Part shown: positions 33,296-45,138 of the stretch, piece after piece
How positions within the stretch are numbered: position 1 is the first letter of the stretch
How the letters are laid out: each line of letters begins with the position of its first letter
Assembly (NCBI RefSeq): GCF_030272615.1
Contig: NC_081412.1
Coordinates: 690,876,083 to 690,940,082 of the forward strand
Source of the DNA: Cryptomeria japonica
Taxonomy: Eukaryota; Streptophyta; Pinopsida; Cupressales; Cupressaceae
Direction: 5' to 3'
DNA: 64,000 bases
The notes under the pieces: generated by a model
What the model was told of the DNA's origin: nothing
Seen by the model: the letters and a program-made list of their open reading frames with translations, nothing else
The model's database searches: none
Made by a program: the position numbers and the translations under genes

Positions 33296-34534
33296 TGTTA
33301 TACAATTCAAATAACCAGAAGACCACTGAGAGGGGGGATGAATCAGTTGTCACAAATTACCAAAACCATTAGCAATTTAAACTTTACTACCGAAACCCAA
33401 AAATTTAATACCAAAATGCTTAAACCAAATACCGGAATAATAGTTAAACCAATTAAGCATAAATAGTAATCACATAATAAATACCATCCACATAACACCA
33501 ATATTTGTACGTGGAAAACCCGGTAAAGGGAAAAACCATGGTGGGAATCCTACCCACAGTCAGATAATACTTTTACAGTAAGTATGTGAATTAAAATTGA
33601 GGGGCCTACACTTGTAGGAAGGCCAATAGCCTAGAGTGCACTGCTCATCACAAAAGGTGCCTCACTAACTACATAGAAATCCAGACTACAATTCAGAGAA
33701 GTGTTGAACTGCAAAAGATAGCATCTCCTATGCTTGAGTACAATTTCAGTTAAGCTCAATACTAGAGAACTAAATCATCTTACATAAACCCAATTCGATC
33801 TTCAATGATCAACCAACTCCTCTACCTGAATGATATTACATCATTTGCACATTATATTCCTTGACCATGACCTTTAACGATAACCATGATGATCTACAAT
33901 GAGATCTTACATCTATATATACAAACCCTCGACCATAAACATTAGGTCGGCCACCAGATAATAGATCAATTACATAATTACAAACCATGTCAGCCTTAGA
34001 CCAAACAAATAATATTCAACACTTATGACATCCTAAAAATGCATCAAGAGGCCCAATCCACATGTTACATTAAAGTCGATCCATAACCTAGATCAACCGG
34101 TTCCCATCATAGGTCCACACACTACAAAAATGATCTCCATCCACCAAGTCTTGAACATGATCACCAACAGCAACCTGAAACTCCACCAGAAGCTACACCA
34201 ACACCACTTATGCAATCCATCAAATATCTTCATCAAAAGCTCTGTCGGTGAAACCTTCACTGGAACCAGAAACTAATCTTCTAAGAAAACAGGATAGCAT
34301 CTGATCACCAGACCAAAACCAATTGACCAAATATGAACATGACTATCATGAACAAGCCAATTCCATCACCAAACTATACCAGAGCCTACCAGATCATACT
34401 GGATCCAAATCAACCAGAAACCACTCAACCTACCGGGACCATAAGGGTGTCGGTAAAGCATCCAAACACCTAGTGTTGGCAGCAATGACAAAACATCGAT
34501 GCAGCACATAATCAATTCCACCAAATGGCCAACA
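33296..34534 (-). repeat. Copia-2 5' LTR
   Basis: 1239 bp, TGTTGGCCATTTGG...GAATTGTATAACA in sense. U5 hairpin GACCACTGA (33321-33329) / TCAGTTGTC (33343-33351). Near-palindrome TTGGCAGCAATGACAA at 34475-34490. Followed by TSD TTAAT. Confidence 0.9.
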
Positions 34535-34539
34535 TTAAT

Positions 34540-36300
34540 GTTCCTAGGTCAACCCCCTATAGGTTAGGTACCTTTTAGGAATAGGATCCTAAGCTTGGGA
34601 CAAGATTTAGCCATTCCCAAATTTATTATGAAGTGGATGACTAATTTGAGGCTTATCAGGGAAAGCAATTGACTTGTCACTTCCAAACCCACTCCTCCAA
34701 GTTTATGGATTAATTTTTTTAAATATTCACATATATGGCTTCATCCCAAGGGTCCCCCATGGAGAAGAGTGCACAAAATTATGATTCTTATCCCAATTCT
34801 CACTCATTTGTGAGAATTTCACATGTGATCATTTGTGGGTACCACTCTAAATTAGATTTTTCTGGGAAAGTTAAAGGGGTGATTGGGATCCATAAGTCAC
34901 CTCCTCATTTGAGGATGAATGTGACATGGCACCCAATATGTATATCCCTCTTGGAGTCTTTATATGGGTTCATGATTCATTTATCTTTTAACTTTTTTTA
35001 TGTGAGTTTTCAAGGGATCTTTGGGAAGAGATCTTGGATAGACTTGGAAAAACTTGGGGAAGCTTCATCAAGCCATTTTATTCCTTGGATAACTATTTTA
35101 GTTCTAGTATCGTCTCTTGATAAGCTTTGGGTATATGTTGAATTTTATTTAAAAATATTTTATGTATTTCTTTATTATTATTGTGGCTTTAGTTGGGTTC
35201 GAATAGACTTGGGAGGCTTGGGCTATCCCATGTAGATGAGAGAAACCCTTGTGTGGTTTGATGGAGGTGTGGAAGCTCCAAAGGGATTATCTTTTTCATC
35301 CTTGAGAAGGAGAGGGTGGGATATGAGTACCCCTTGATTCTTATATGGAGTTTGTCAATAAATAGTGGCATGTGTTTTGGATTGGTGTGCATTTTTGGCA
35401 TTTATTATGTTTTCTTAAGGTAGATTTATTCACATGATTGTTATAGTTATGATATTATGCATACACCTTCATTTCATATTACTAAGGTGACTTGTGTGTG
35501 TTACCTAATCTGGTTATTTGTGTGTATTTTGTTTCCTTAAGTTCCATATAGCTCAAGGATGTGATTGTGATAAATCCATATGATTGGGAGGTGAGCTCTC
35601 TTTTGGTCGTGTTACTATTCTTGTGTGTAGGTTCTTTTGTTGGAGTTCTCAATGCACTAAATTGTCATTGAGATGGTAACTCCATCTTCATAGTTTCAAT
35701 TAATATGTGTTATAACATTGAAATCCAAGTTGTGAATGTGTGTGGTATAAGAAGACCACTTGTAAAGCTTTAGTTTAAATTACGTTTTTTTTTGAGAAAA
35801 TGATATATTTAATATCTTTTCAAATGGGTGGATTCTATATTTCTCTTATGAAAGTTATATTAATTTTCAACAATTTCATCAACAAAAAAATAACATGTGG
35901 ATATATTTCTTGGTAAATAAGTTTATTTTAGATTCCATGTTATAGCAAATAAACATATGTATGTATGTATGTATTTGTGTGTGTGTGTGCATATGTATGC
36001 ATGTGTGTGTGTGCGCATGTGTATGTATGTATATACATATGTGTGTATATGTACACACACACATTTATATGCATACATACACACACATATACACATACAC
36101 ACACATATGTATATGTATGTGTGTGTCTATGTGTATTTGTGTGAGTGTGTATTTTTTCTTAAAAATATTTAATCTTGATGTTTTATAATATTTTCCCTTT
36201 ATATTTTGTGAGAAGTTAGAACTGAGCCAAGATTTGATGTCTATCATAGATTACATGTAACTCCACTCAATTGGTGATTGAAGATCAAAATAGTAGAATG
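34540..36300. other. Unassigned sequence right of Copia-2, with weak ORF
   Basis: Originally joined to 12065. A 166-codon + frame (34735-35235) starts MASSQGSPMEKSAQ and ends in a hydrophobic stretch (FYLKIFYVFLYYYCGF). It has no recognised domain and I would not call it a gene. The text around 35030-35330 (direct words GGACTTGGAAAAACTTGGGGAAG, GACTTGGGAGGCTTGGG) looks like an old LTR/leader. 36180-36300 shows nothing. Confidence 0.3.
35953..36155. repeat. Compound microsatellite (TATG)n/(TG)n/(CA)n
   Basis: About 200 bp of TATG, TGTG, CACA and ATAC dinucleotide and tetranucleotide runs with a strand switch near 36050 (TG-rich to CA-rich and back to TG). The open frames seen through it (YVCMYLCVC-like) are spurious. 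Confidence 0.95.
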
Positions 36301-36309
36301 GATATAGAA

Positions 36310-38100
36310 TCTAAAGATATTTTATAACATTATCCAAAGTGTCAACTTTTCCAATCAAGACTTGTCCACTTTCAACCATCTCTCGCACAAAATGATACCG
36401 AACATCAACATGTTTAGTACAAGCATGATACATAGGATTTTTGGCCAAATATATGGCACTCTAACTATCACATCTAATCCTCATTGCCCTACAATCAAAA
36501 CCATTACCATTACCAAGTCTTTGTAACCAAACCACCTCTTTGGAGGCATGTGTAGCATCTATATGTAAGGAAGTTTTAAAGTAGTAGAACAACTTCCTAC
36601 ACTAACCTTGAGAGGAGGATAATGCAAAAAATTTTACAGATCATTATAGAAGTTACAAAAACTTAACAGAATTAGACACAACAACATGCATACCACAACA
36701 TAGTGATTTATATGGGGAAAACCCTTTCTAGAGAGAAACCCCACACTCCAAAAGCAACTCAATATATTATTCAACAATCGATAACATATTACAATATACT
36801 TGCAGAGCAAGCTCTTCATAGGTGTACCACTAATCAAAGATTCAAAGGTAATTCAATAGCCATAAGACTCTTACACACAACCTCTATCTCACGCACCTCA
36901 TATATAGGAGATAGAATACAAGAAACTGTCAAATAGTATTACAAAACCATGGGCTAAAACCACCCAATAAATTAGAGCTGACCTTATCTCCCTTCTAGAT
37001 GCCCTATGATGTCTTAAAAAACACATCAATATGTGTCCCTCCCTTTTAAAGCTCATTTATGTGTCTGATGCATTTTATATTTCCTATTTCAGGAGTTTAT
37101 GATTGACGAACTATTTGAAGCATTGAAAATCTCACAAAGTGCTCTATTTCCTAATAAATGCTACATCATTTATACCCACTTTTTAGGGTGTTTCGGGGCC
37201 TCTAAAGTCCTCAAAATTAAATTTAAACCTTTCATTGCACCCCTCCAAAATAGAAACCTTAATATCTTCAAAACCAGTTGTGATCTTGTGACGTAACTTT
37301 ACCAGAATGATTATCTAGACAACCAGAAGCTTCGGGGAGAATTTTACACCATTTCATGCTCAAACAAAAACTTACTATAAATAGTAACCTCATGTAAATG
37401 CAAGGTTGATACACCATTTTTCCCAACACTATATATTTTTCTTTAGTGGTGGACAATGCAACTGTGGGCTATCTTTTACTCATCCACCTCACTGCACCTC
37501 CAAACAAAGTAAACAAATAGACACTAGTGGACCTTCTATTATCCAAGTCACTTGCCCAATTTGCATCAACAAACCCTCTACATCCAATGACTTATTAACA
37601 TCATCAATGCTATGATAAACCAAATAGTAATCAGAAGTACCTTGCAAGTATCTTAATACCACTTTAACAAAAGTCCAATGCTATTTACTTGGGTTAGACA
37701 TAAACCTTCTTACAAATCCCACTGGTTAGGCTGTATATGGTCTAATACAAACCATTTCATACATTATTCTACTGATGACATTAGCATAAGAAATATTAGA
37801 CATTTTTTCAATACCATCATTAGGATTAGGACACATGTCTAAACTCAACTTAGTACCAAATAGAAAAGGAATACTTATTGGCTTACATTCCTGCATTCTA
37901 AATCTTTGTAAAATGGTATCAACATACTTACTTTGACTTAACCAAAGCTTTCTATGAACCCAATCCCTACTAATTTCCATCCCAAGAATATACCTAGTAG
38001 CCCCCAAATCCTTGATATCAAATGTGCTAGAAAGTTGAATTTTGAGCTCTCTAATTGTCACCTTATTGTTACCAATTGTGTCAAAATGGAATTTTCTCTT
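36310..38100 (-). pseudogene. Copia-4 fragment: RT C-terminus and RNase H
   Basis: Minus strand remnant of a non-Sirevirus copia pol. RT part 37726-38061: MTIRELKIQLSSTFDIKDLGATRYILGMEISRD, LWLSQSKYVDTILQRFRM, MCPNPNDGIEKMSNISYANVISRIMYEMVCIRP. RNase H part: GFVDANWASDLDNRRSTSVYLFTLFGGAVRWMSK and LSTTKEKYI (37430-37560), then, beyond a solo LTR, DATHASKEVVWLQRLGNGNGFDCRAMRIRCDS and KNPMYHACTKHVDVRYHFVREMVESG (36320-36555). No LTRs of its own seen; the left end is near 36300 and the right end abuts T2. Confidence 0.9.
36564..37428 (-). mobile_element. Solo LTR inside Copia-4 RNase H
   Basis: 865 bp, TSD CTATA (36559-36563, 37429-37433). In sense it begins TGTTGGGAAAAATGG and ends CTTCCTTACA. 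It interrupts the RNase H codons of LSTTKEKYI / DATHASKE. Contains TTCTCTCTAGAAAGGGTTTTCCCC near its R-U5 part. It lacks the GAATCAG hairpin of the other LTRs, so it is another copia family. Confidence 0.85.
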
Positions 38101-38507
38101 CAGAATAAGCCTACAACTTGTTATTTTTTCAACAAATATTGATAATGAAAGCTACAAGAAAACTCCAAATATCAACCAATGAAACAAAGCATAAAAATAT
38201 AAAAAATTATACCTTTACCCTCCTATCTCATTGTGTCCTATCCCCATTGTTCTTGGTTGTAGATAATTGCTCTCAGACATGCACTATGTGGCTTCCAAGA
38301 TGGAAAATGTGAAATGGACAGATAACTGATAGTTGGATATGATGATGCTAAAATTATTTATGCAAAATTATATGATTGTGCTAAATCCAAAGGTACACTC
38401 CTAATTTTCTCAGGATGTTTAATTGCTAAAAATCACATATGCAAAATGACTACTGCAAGATAACTATTAGATGGCTATTAGTCTCAAAATGCTCGAGAAT
38501 TGCTCTT

Positions 38508-38515
38508 TTTATATA
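38508..38515 (-). promoter_or_regulatory. Putative TATA box in T2 LTR
   Basis: Minus strand TATATAAA in the context CAAAAATATATAAAAAGAGC, corresponding to 9949-9958 of T1. Confidence 0.45.
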
Positions 38516-38627
38516 TTTTTGATGTGCAAAATCCCATGTGGAAGAGATCAACGGTTGAGATTGAATCATGTAGATTTGATGGTTATGAAAATATTGTTTG
38601 AGATGTGAGAGATAAAAGAGGAAAATG

Positions 38628-39439
38628 TGTTAGAATCAATGACAGTCCCAAAGACACTAAGAGGGGGGGGTGAATCAATGTCTAACCGATTTAGAGAATA
38701 TTTATACTTATTTAAAATTTTGCATCCCAAAATAGTGTACCGGTAAATAAGAATAACAAAGACAACATACAGAACACACCATAACACAAGATATTTAACG
38801 AGGAAACCTGGTGTGGGAAAAACCTTGGTGGGATTTGTGACCCACAATATTCACTCACTGGCCAATGAATGAATATTACTTACATGAGGGGCCTGCACAT
38901 GCAGGAAGGCCAACAGCCTAGAGCTCACTTCTCAACTACAAAATAGAGGTCTCATTGACTTAAAAAATGGATGATTAAATCCAATACAATGTACTGCTCT
39001 AATCAGCATCAACTATGCTAGGTTTAGTACCGGTTTAAGCCCAGTGTATAAACAAAACCTTGTTGTCCTTATACAAAATTCTTCTGTCAATTTTGCATCA
39101 TATCATTCCTCTTTCATCACGCACATCACACACCAAAATGACCTACAATACTTCATACATATATGAGTCTTTTACAATATACCAAGTCGGCTTACAAAAA
39201 GATAATTATATTACAATAAAAGATATTTCCATGTCGGCGTTGAGTGACAGTATACTGTTGTCGATGTAATCTGAATGCCAATGAAAGTTTCTGGCGGTGT
39301 CAGTGCTTTCTAGTGTATGTAGAAATCTTAATTCCGATGAATGTCAGACGGTTGCCTATCAGTTTGTCAATCAGTTTGCCATCAATGACAACACAACCAT
39401 TCTCATAAACCATTCTCATAAGAGTGTAGAATGCCAACA
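38628..39439 (-). mobile_element. Solo LTR (Sirevirus-like) inside T2 LTR
   Basis: 812 bp, perfect TSD AAATG (38623-38627, 39440-39444). It resembles the 16672 solo LTR (GTGACCCACAATATTCACTCA, AGAGCTCACTKCTCAA). Decayed U5 hairpin AGACACTAA/TCAATGTCT (38652-38660, 38675-38683) and TTGCCATCAATGACAA at 39376-39391. Confidence 0.9.
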
Positions 39440-40134
39440 AAATGTTCTCCTACACCTGCAGGATGGACGAAAAGGTGGAAGGAGAAGCCAAGTGTCAGAA
39501 GGCTCACCTTGACTGAGGGTGAAGAATTGAGAGAATATAGGATGGTTGGAGAAGATCTAGGGATATGAGGATAAGTGGAGGTTGACTAGGATGATGTGGA
39601 CAAACTTCCTCCAAAGATGTAGGAGTTGTTGGAGAGGATATAGGGAAGTTGAGAATGAGTGTACGTACACATTCTCACAAGAAGGAAATGAGGTTGGAAT
39701 TAATATGGCTCATTGATAATTGAAATTTTATAATTTATTTAGCCACATAAAATGTGAGTTGGCAAGGTTGAGTGATGTGGAGATGAAGTGAGGTGGATTT
39801 GAGGATTAAATAATTAAGAAGTTATTTAATTAATGAAACTATAGAAGAATTGAATGGAGGATGATTAAATATTTAATATTTAATTGAATCAATTTAGAAG
39901 AAAGGGATAATGAATTAATTAATAAAATGCTTCAATTTAATTAATTAATAGAGGAATAAGAATTAAAGTTAATTAAATAAATTAATCTATTAAAATTAAT
40001 TATTTAATAGAAGAATTAATATTAAAATGAATTCAATAATTAAACTTGTCAATTTAAATATTTAATAGAGGAAGTTAACATTAAATAAATAAAAATATTT
40101 ATTTAATTATTCATAGCCAAATTTTGAGTGTATA

Positions 40135-40150
40135 CATTTTGCCCCTCTTT
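40135..40150 (-). other. T2 polypurine tract
   Basis: Minus strand TTCAAAGAGGGGCAAAA directly before TGTATACAC, as in T1 and T3. Confidence 0.6.
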
Positions 40151-40783
40151 GAAATGATGTTAAAACAATATTATTTCAAAGAAAATTCAAGTCTCGATTT
40201 TAATTGCCCCTATCAGTGATGAAATTTCGATTGTGTGCCCCCTTGAGAGATTGATCGTGAAAAAAAAATGATTGAGTGATTAATCTCATGATAAAATGAT
40301 GAAGAAATTTGATTAAAATCCCTTAGCAAGACAAAAATTATTTAAAAATAAAAATGCCCCTCTCCTTTTTTTTGAAAAATTAAAAATTAATTACCCTTCA
40401 TTAGGTCAAAAATGTAATTATATAACCCATGGATGGACCCATTTCCACATCATTTGCACTGCTGGATTTTTTAGAGTGATTGTAGGAGAGCTAGTGAATA
40501 TTTTGTTGTTCTTCTTGAGCTGTCGGGATGGTGGTCCCTACGAGCAACATCGATTTGATAGAGTTCATAGATATCAAAGACCCACAGCGTATGGACCCTT
40601 GGTAGGTACCCTTATTTTGCTTGTCGTACAATTATTTCCATGATTTTTGCATGTTTTATGGGAGATTTTGAAATTTCCAATTTTTTCGCCTTAAAACCCA
40701 TTTTTTCTGGGCATTTGTTTAAAGTTTTAGTACAAACACGTAGGTTTTTAGCACTTTTACACTTAGTTTTCATGCCTTTGATA
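40151..40783 (+). other. Region between T2 PPT and PMD gene, left of the LINE
   Basis: Noncoding. The first 150 bp are shared with T3. 40640-40783 contains GCACTTTTAC/TAGCACTTTTACACTTAG words that continue to the right of the LINE. If PMD is transcribed antisense to the element, its promoter should lie here. Confidence 0.45.
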
Positions 40784-40999
40784 ATTTTGATAGTGCTTTT
40801 TTTTTTTAATAGAGTGGTAAAAACTTTATTGAAAATCAGAATCAAGAATTACAAAAGAGAACCAGAGCCTCAAAGCCCCAGAAAGGAACCACAAGCCCAA
40901 CCAAAGATCAGCCAACTTCATAACTATCCATGTCCACAGCAAAGATCTTCTGCAAGTCCTAATAGTAATTCAGGGAGAGATGATCTCAACCTTCAACTC

Positions 41000-43900
41000 T
41001 CCAATCATTACCATGTTCCAAGGCCCACTTAGCCGAACAATCAGTTGTTCTATTCCATTCACGAGGAATGTGGATGAAAGACACCTTCTCCATCATAGTA
41101 CTAATTTGTAGAATGTGGTGAACAATCCCTGCCAACTGCCAATGAATCCCACTCACCTTCTACTCAATCAATAGGTTAACAATAATTTGGGAATCTGATT
41201 CACAGATAACCTTCTGCCACCCCAACTCTACGGCATGCTCCAGGGCATAGAAAATTGCTAATCCCTCCATAAAGTTATTAGACTACCACCCTTTATGCAC
41301 TAAAAATAAGAAAACCACCTCCCCCCTACTACACCTACCAACACCACCAATCCTAGCAGGCCTCAGATTACCCCTAGAGGAGCCATCAGTATTAATATTG
41401 ATAAACTCATCCTGAGGGGGCATCCATCTTCCCACCCTCTGAACCTTCTTCATAGCACATCTACCTCTCCTAACATAAGATGAGGTGGGAGACATCTCCT
41501 GCAAACCCAACCTACTCACAATATCAGCCTCACCTCTATCCAGAGGAAAATTCACCTCACATTTAGCTTCCACCATCTCCTGAATCATAACAATGATTCT
41601 GTTCCACACTTATTGAGCTAACAGTCTGACCTCCCTAAAGATCCTCCTATTCCTCTCAAGCTAGATCTGCCATAGTATAAAAATGGGCCCAATATGCTAG
41701 ATAGTCTAGAGAAAGGAGGACAAAATAGGAGGTCTGCCCAAACTCCTCCAAAAGGACACCAAAGAATCTGCATGAACACAAGGGTGCTTCCACACCCCCC
41801 ACCAATAATGCCAAATAAGAAGTGAGAAAGGGCATCTAAAGAATAGGTGTGAGGAATCCTCCTCCCCATTACCACACAAAACATAGATGGAAGGACCAAG
41901 GAATCCCCACTTGTGAATATTGTCCCAAGTTAGGCATCTATTTAAAGCCAAAGTCCAAGTGAAACAGTTACACTTTGGCCAAGAAAAATTATTCCACACA
42001 TGTTTCCACCAATGCACCTCCCTCCCCTCCAATCTACAGGACAACAACTCCTGGTACCCACTAGGCATAGTAAAGACATATTTAGGATTCAGAGACCAAG
42101 CAAGTCCATCCCTACCCTTGAGGGAACTACAGTGTCTACTCGCTAAAATTCCATGCAACTTAGCACACTCTTCATCCATCCCAGCAACCGGCTACTCATT
42201 AGGAGCCTTCCACTGCTCCAACTCCAATCGCCCACATTTATAAACAACCTTGAAGTCGCTCACCCTAGACCACCCTACCTCCAGGAACCTATGGTAAAGA
42301 TTCCCAAGGGTAGGAAACTGATCAAGGATGGGGGGGTATCCATCCCAAGAGTCATACCAGAAAAGGACCTCTTCCCCCCTCTTACATATCCAAAAAATTC
42401 TTTCCTTTATAAGAGAAGCCCCTTTCTTGAGAGTACTCCAAATTGTTCAGCCTTTTCCCTCAAGTGGGTATCTTGGGATTTCCTCCTTCGGGATCCAAAA
42501 TCCTAGCCCATCCTTGATCTTGTTCAACACATCACCTCCAATACAATTTGGCTACCAAAGCCTCCCCAAACAAAATAGACTTCCTTAAACCAATCCCACT
42601 TGACTGTTTCACGCTACACACCAAGTCCCAATTGACAAGACACCATTTGTAGGAGGACAAATTGTCTACCCATAAGAATTGCCTAGCCAGGGAATACAAT
42701 CCCTTTAGGAACCACTTAGGGTCTACTTGAAGCATACACCAATAAATCAGAAGAACCTGAACCACCGACTGGATCAATTGAACCCTCCCAGCAAAGGATA
42801 ACCATCTGTGTGTCCAATGTTCAACCTTCATGCAAAATTTGTCCAAGATACCCTGCCAGAAATCCCTAGGAGGATTACCACAAGAGATAGGAATACCTAG
42901 GTAAGCCAAGGGAAGCCAAGGGAAGAGAACCAACCTGGAATCTCAAGCTATGAGTGTTCCTCCTCTGAATAGTTCTAAGTGTGTTTAAGAAGAGAATGGA
43001 ATATTTATCCTCATTGATCAATTGGCCTGAAGCCACAAGATAAACATCCAAAACTTTATACAGATTTGTAGCTTCTCTGATATGAGCTACTCCCATCAGG
43101 GTCATGTCATCAACAAACTACAAATGAGACTGTGGCTGCAAGTCATTACCCCAACTCCAACCTTGAATAATACATATACCCACATTATGCTTAATCAACC
43201 TCCCCAGACCCTCAGCCAAAAGAATGAATAAGAATGGGGAGAGGGGGTCCCCCTAGCGAAGACCCCTAGAAGCACCAAACAACTTAGTATGATCTCCATT
43301 AATTAGCACAGAGAAGGAAGTAGATGTAACACAACTCAGTACCCATTGGGTCCAATCATCAGCAAAGCCAAAATACCTAAGGATCTTCTGGAAGAAGGAC
43401 CAATGAACTCTATCATAAGCCTTAGCCATATCCAGCTTAATAAGCATAGCTGTTTCCTTGGAGGTTGCCATAGAATGAATGGTCTTAGTAGCAATGACCA
43501 CACTATCCAAGATCTGGCAACCTTCCATGAATCCGCTCTGCTCCTCAGAGATGACATCTGCATGCCAATTAATCAACCTTTCTGCTATCAACTTAGAGAT
43601 GATCTTATAAATCACATTATAGAGAGAGATAGGGTGGAACTGGCCTAACCGGTCAACCCCACCACACTTGAGGATTAGTGCAATGAAAGTCGCATTCAAA
43701 TCTCGAAGCATCTGCTTATTCCTTTGGGACTCTTGGACCACTTCCAATAAGTCCAATTTGATAATATTCCATAAATCTTGAAAGAACTCAATAGAGAACC
43801 CATTTGGTCCAGTAGCTTTTCCCTTCCTCATGTGAAAAACAATCCTCTCAAGTTCTAGCAAAATAAGACCCATAAGTTGCTCATTCATCCCCCTGGTAAC

Positions 43901-45138
43901 TAGAGAAGGAATCGAAAATACTGTAAAGACTCCCTAGAAATCTCCTACAAGGATAAACACTACTCACCTCTATCATTGACCAAAACGGGAATGGAATTTC
44001 CATATCTTCTTGCTTTCACTGAATTGAAGAAGAATGCAGTATTCTTGTCTCCCGCTTGAAGCCAATCAATATGAGCTCTTTGTTTCCAATAAATTTCCTC
44101 CCTAAGCTCCCATTCCTCTAAAGCCTTGACTGCCCTATCTTCCTCCCTAAGCAAGGATTCAGACAAACCATGCTCTCTAATTTCACTAGTAATGCCATTC
44201 AACACTATTTGAGCAGTTATCCTAGCATGAAAAATATTCCTGAAACACTGGCGGTTCCATGGTTTAAGTTGAAACTTAACAAATTGTAGCTGCTTGGCAA
44301 AAGTGTACATAGTAGTGCTAAAGGTTGGCCTCCCTTTCCTCCACCACTCTGCAACATCATCCTACAAAGAAGGATCCCATAACCACATAAGTTGGAATTT
44401 GAATGAAGGAGAGCGAGCGACCCGAGCAGAACAAGACACCAACTTTATGGGCCAGTGGTTCGACCCTGTCCAGTCTAGAATCTCAGAACATGTGGACCAT
44501 CCCCCACCAACCCAAAAACTAGAAACCAAAAAGCAATCCAGCCTCTCCACAATCCAATACTCCCCTACTCTCCTGTTGTTTCAAGTGAACAAACCATTAC
44601 TAGGCTTAATGTCAACAAGATGCAAATATGATATACTATACTGAAGAAGGAAGTAAGAAGGTTCAAATCGCATAACACCACCCTTCTTCTCACTCAACTC
44701 TAAGATGGCATTGAAATCACCCGCCAAAATCCAAGGATGAAAAGGGAACAACCTTCGCACAAAAGAAATATGAGACCGTAAATTTTGCTTACCCTAAAGA
44801 TCAAAGGGGGCATAAATTTTAGTAAACAACATATATTCCGCAGTCTCAAGACTAGAGGCAACCCTAGATAAAGAAGATCTAGACGTAACCTACCAAATAG
44901 GATGAATCCTCAAGGGGTTCCAAAGACAGACCACCCCTCCAGACGAGCCAACTACCCCAATATGCTGACACTAGCTTCTCCCCCATAGCTTCGGCACCAA
45001 ACCCAACATACTTTCCATAGGAAGTTTAGTTTCTTGCAAGAAAAGGACATCAGGAGAATGACTCCTTATCAACTCTTGAACAACTTTTTGTCTAGGGCCA
45101 CTATTCAAGCCCCTGACAATTCAAGATAGCACAATCAT
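41000..45138 (-). pseudogene. LINE ORF2: endonuclease, reverse transcriptase, RNase H
   Basis: APE-type endonuclease at 45138-44360 (VLFLQETKLPMESM, LAGDFNAIL, GLFTWNN, LDWTGSNHWPIKL). RT at 44310-42530: LQAGDKNTAFFF, VFHMRKGKATGPNGFSIEFFQDLW, FHPISLYNVIYKIISKLIAERL, SEEQSGFMEGCQILDS, KLDMAKAYDRVHW, catalytic FVDDMTLMG at about 43080-43110 (FADD in most plant L1s), LGIPISCGNPPRDFW. A zinc-binding-like region CFTWTLALNRCLTWDNI...LCGNGEEDSSHLFFRCPF at 41800-42010. RNase H at 41040-41420: ININTDGSSRGN, ESDSQIIV. Frames broken in many places. Confidence 0.9.

Larger units (their letters stand above)
12071..34534 (-). mobile_element. Copia-2: Sirevirus-type Ty1/copia element, gag deleted, twice interrupted
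   Basis: A minus-strand copia element with perfect TSD TTAAT (12066-12070 and 34535-34539). Its 3' LTR is 12071-12532 plus 18273-19051, split by element E. Its 5' LTR is 33296-34534. The internal region is 19052-19384 plus 29973-33295, split by T3. Removing the insertions gives about 6 kb. PBS, protease, integrase, RT and RNase H are present in order, but nearly all of gag is missing: the PBS is followed within about 15 bp by the last gag residues. LTR lengths agree (1241 and 1239 bp). Confidence 0.85.
38112..40134 (-). repeat. T2 3' LTR (contains a solo LTR)
   Basis: About 1.2 kb without the nested solo LTR. It aligns with the T1 LTR over its length. Minus strand start TGTATACACTCAAAATTTGGC. 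AT-rich (ATTAATTAAATTGAAGC-type) in its U3. TATA-like box at 38508-38515 (minus). Confidence 0.65.

Noticed and set aside
34735-35235. 166-codon + frame starting MASSQGSPMEKSAQ
   Set aside because: No domain, signal or neighbour supports it, and the surrounding sequence looks like old repeat. Kept only as a note in the intergenic feature.
35879-36247. Several open frames of 60-75 codons rich in Y, C, H, T and I
   Set aside because: They are translations of the TATG/TG/CA microsatellite in all frames.
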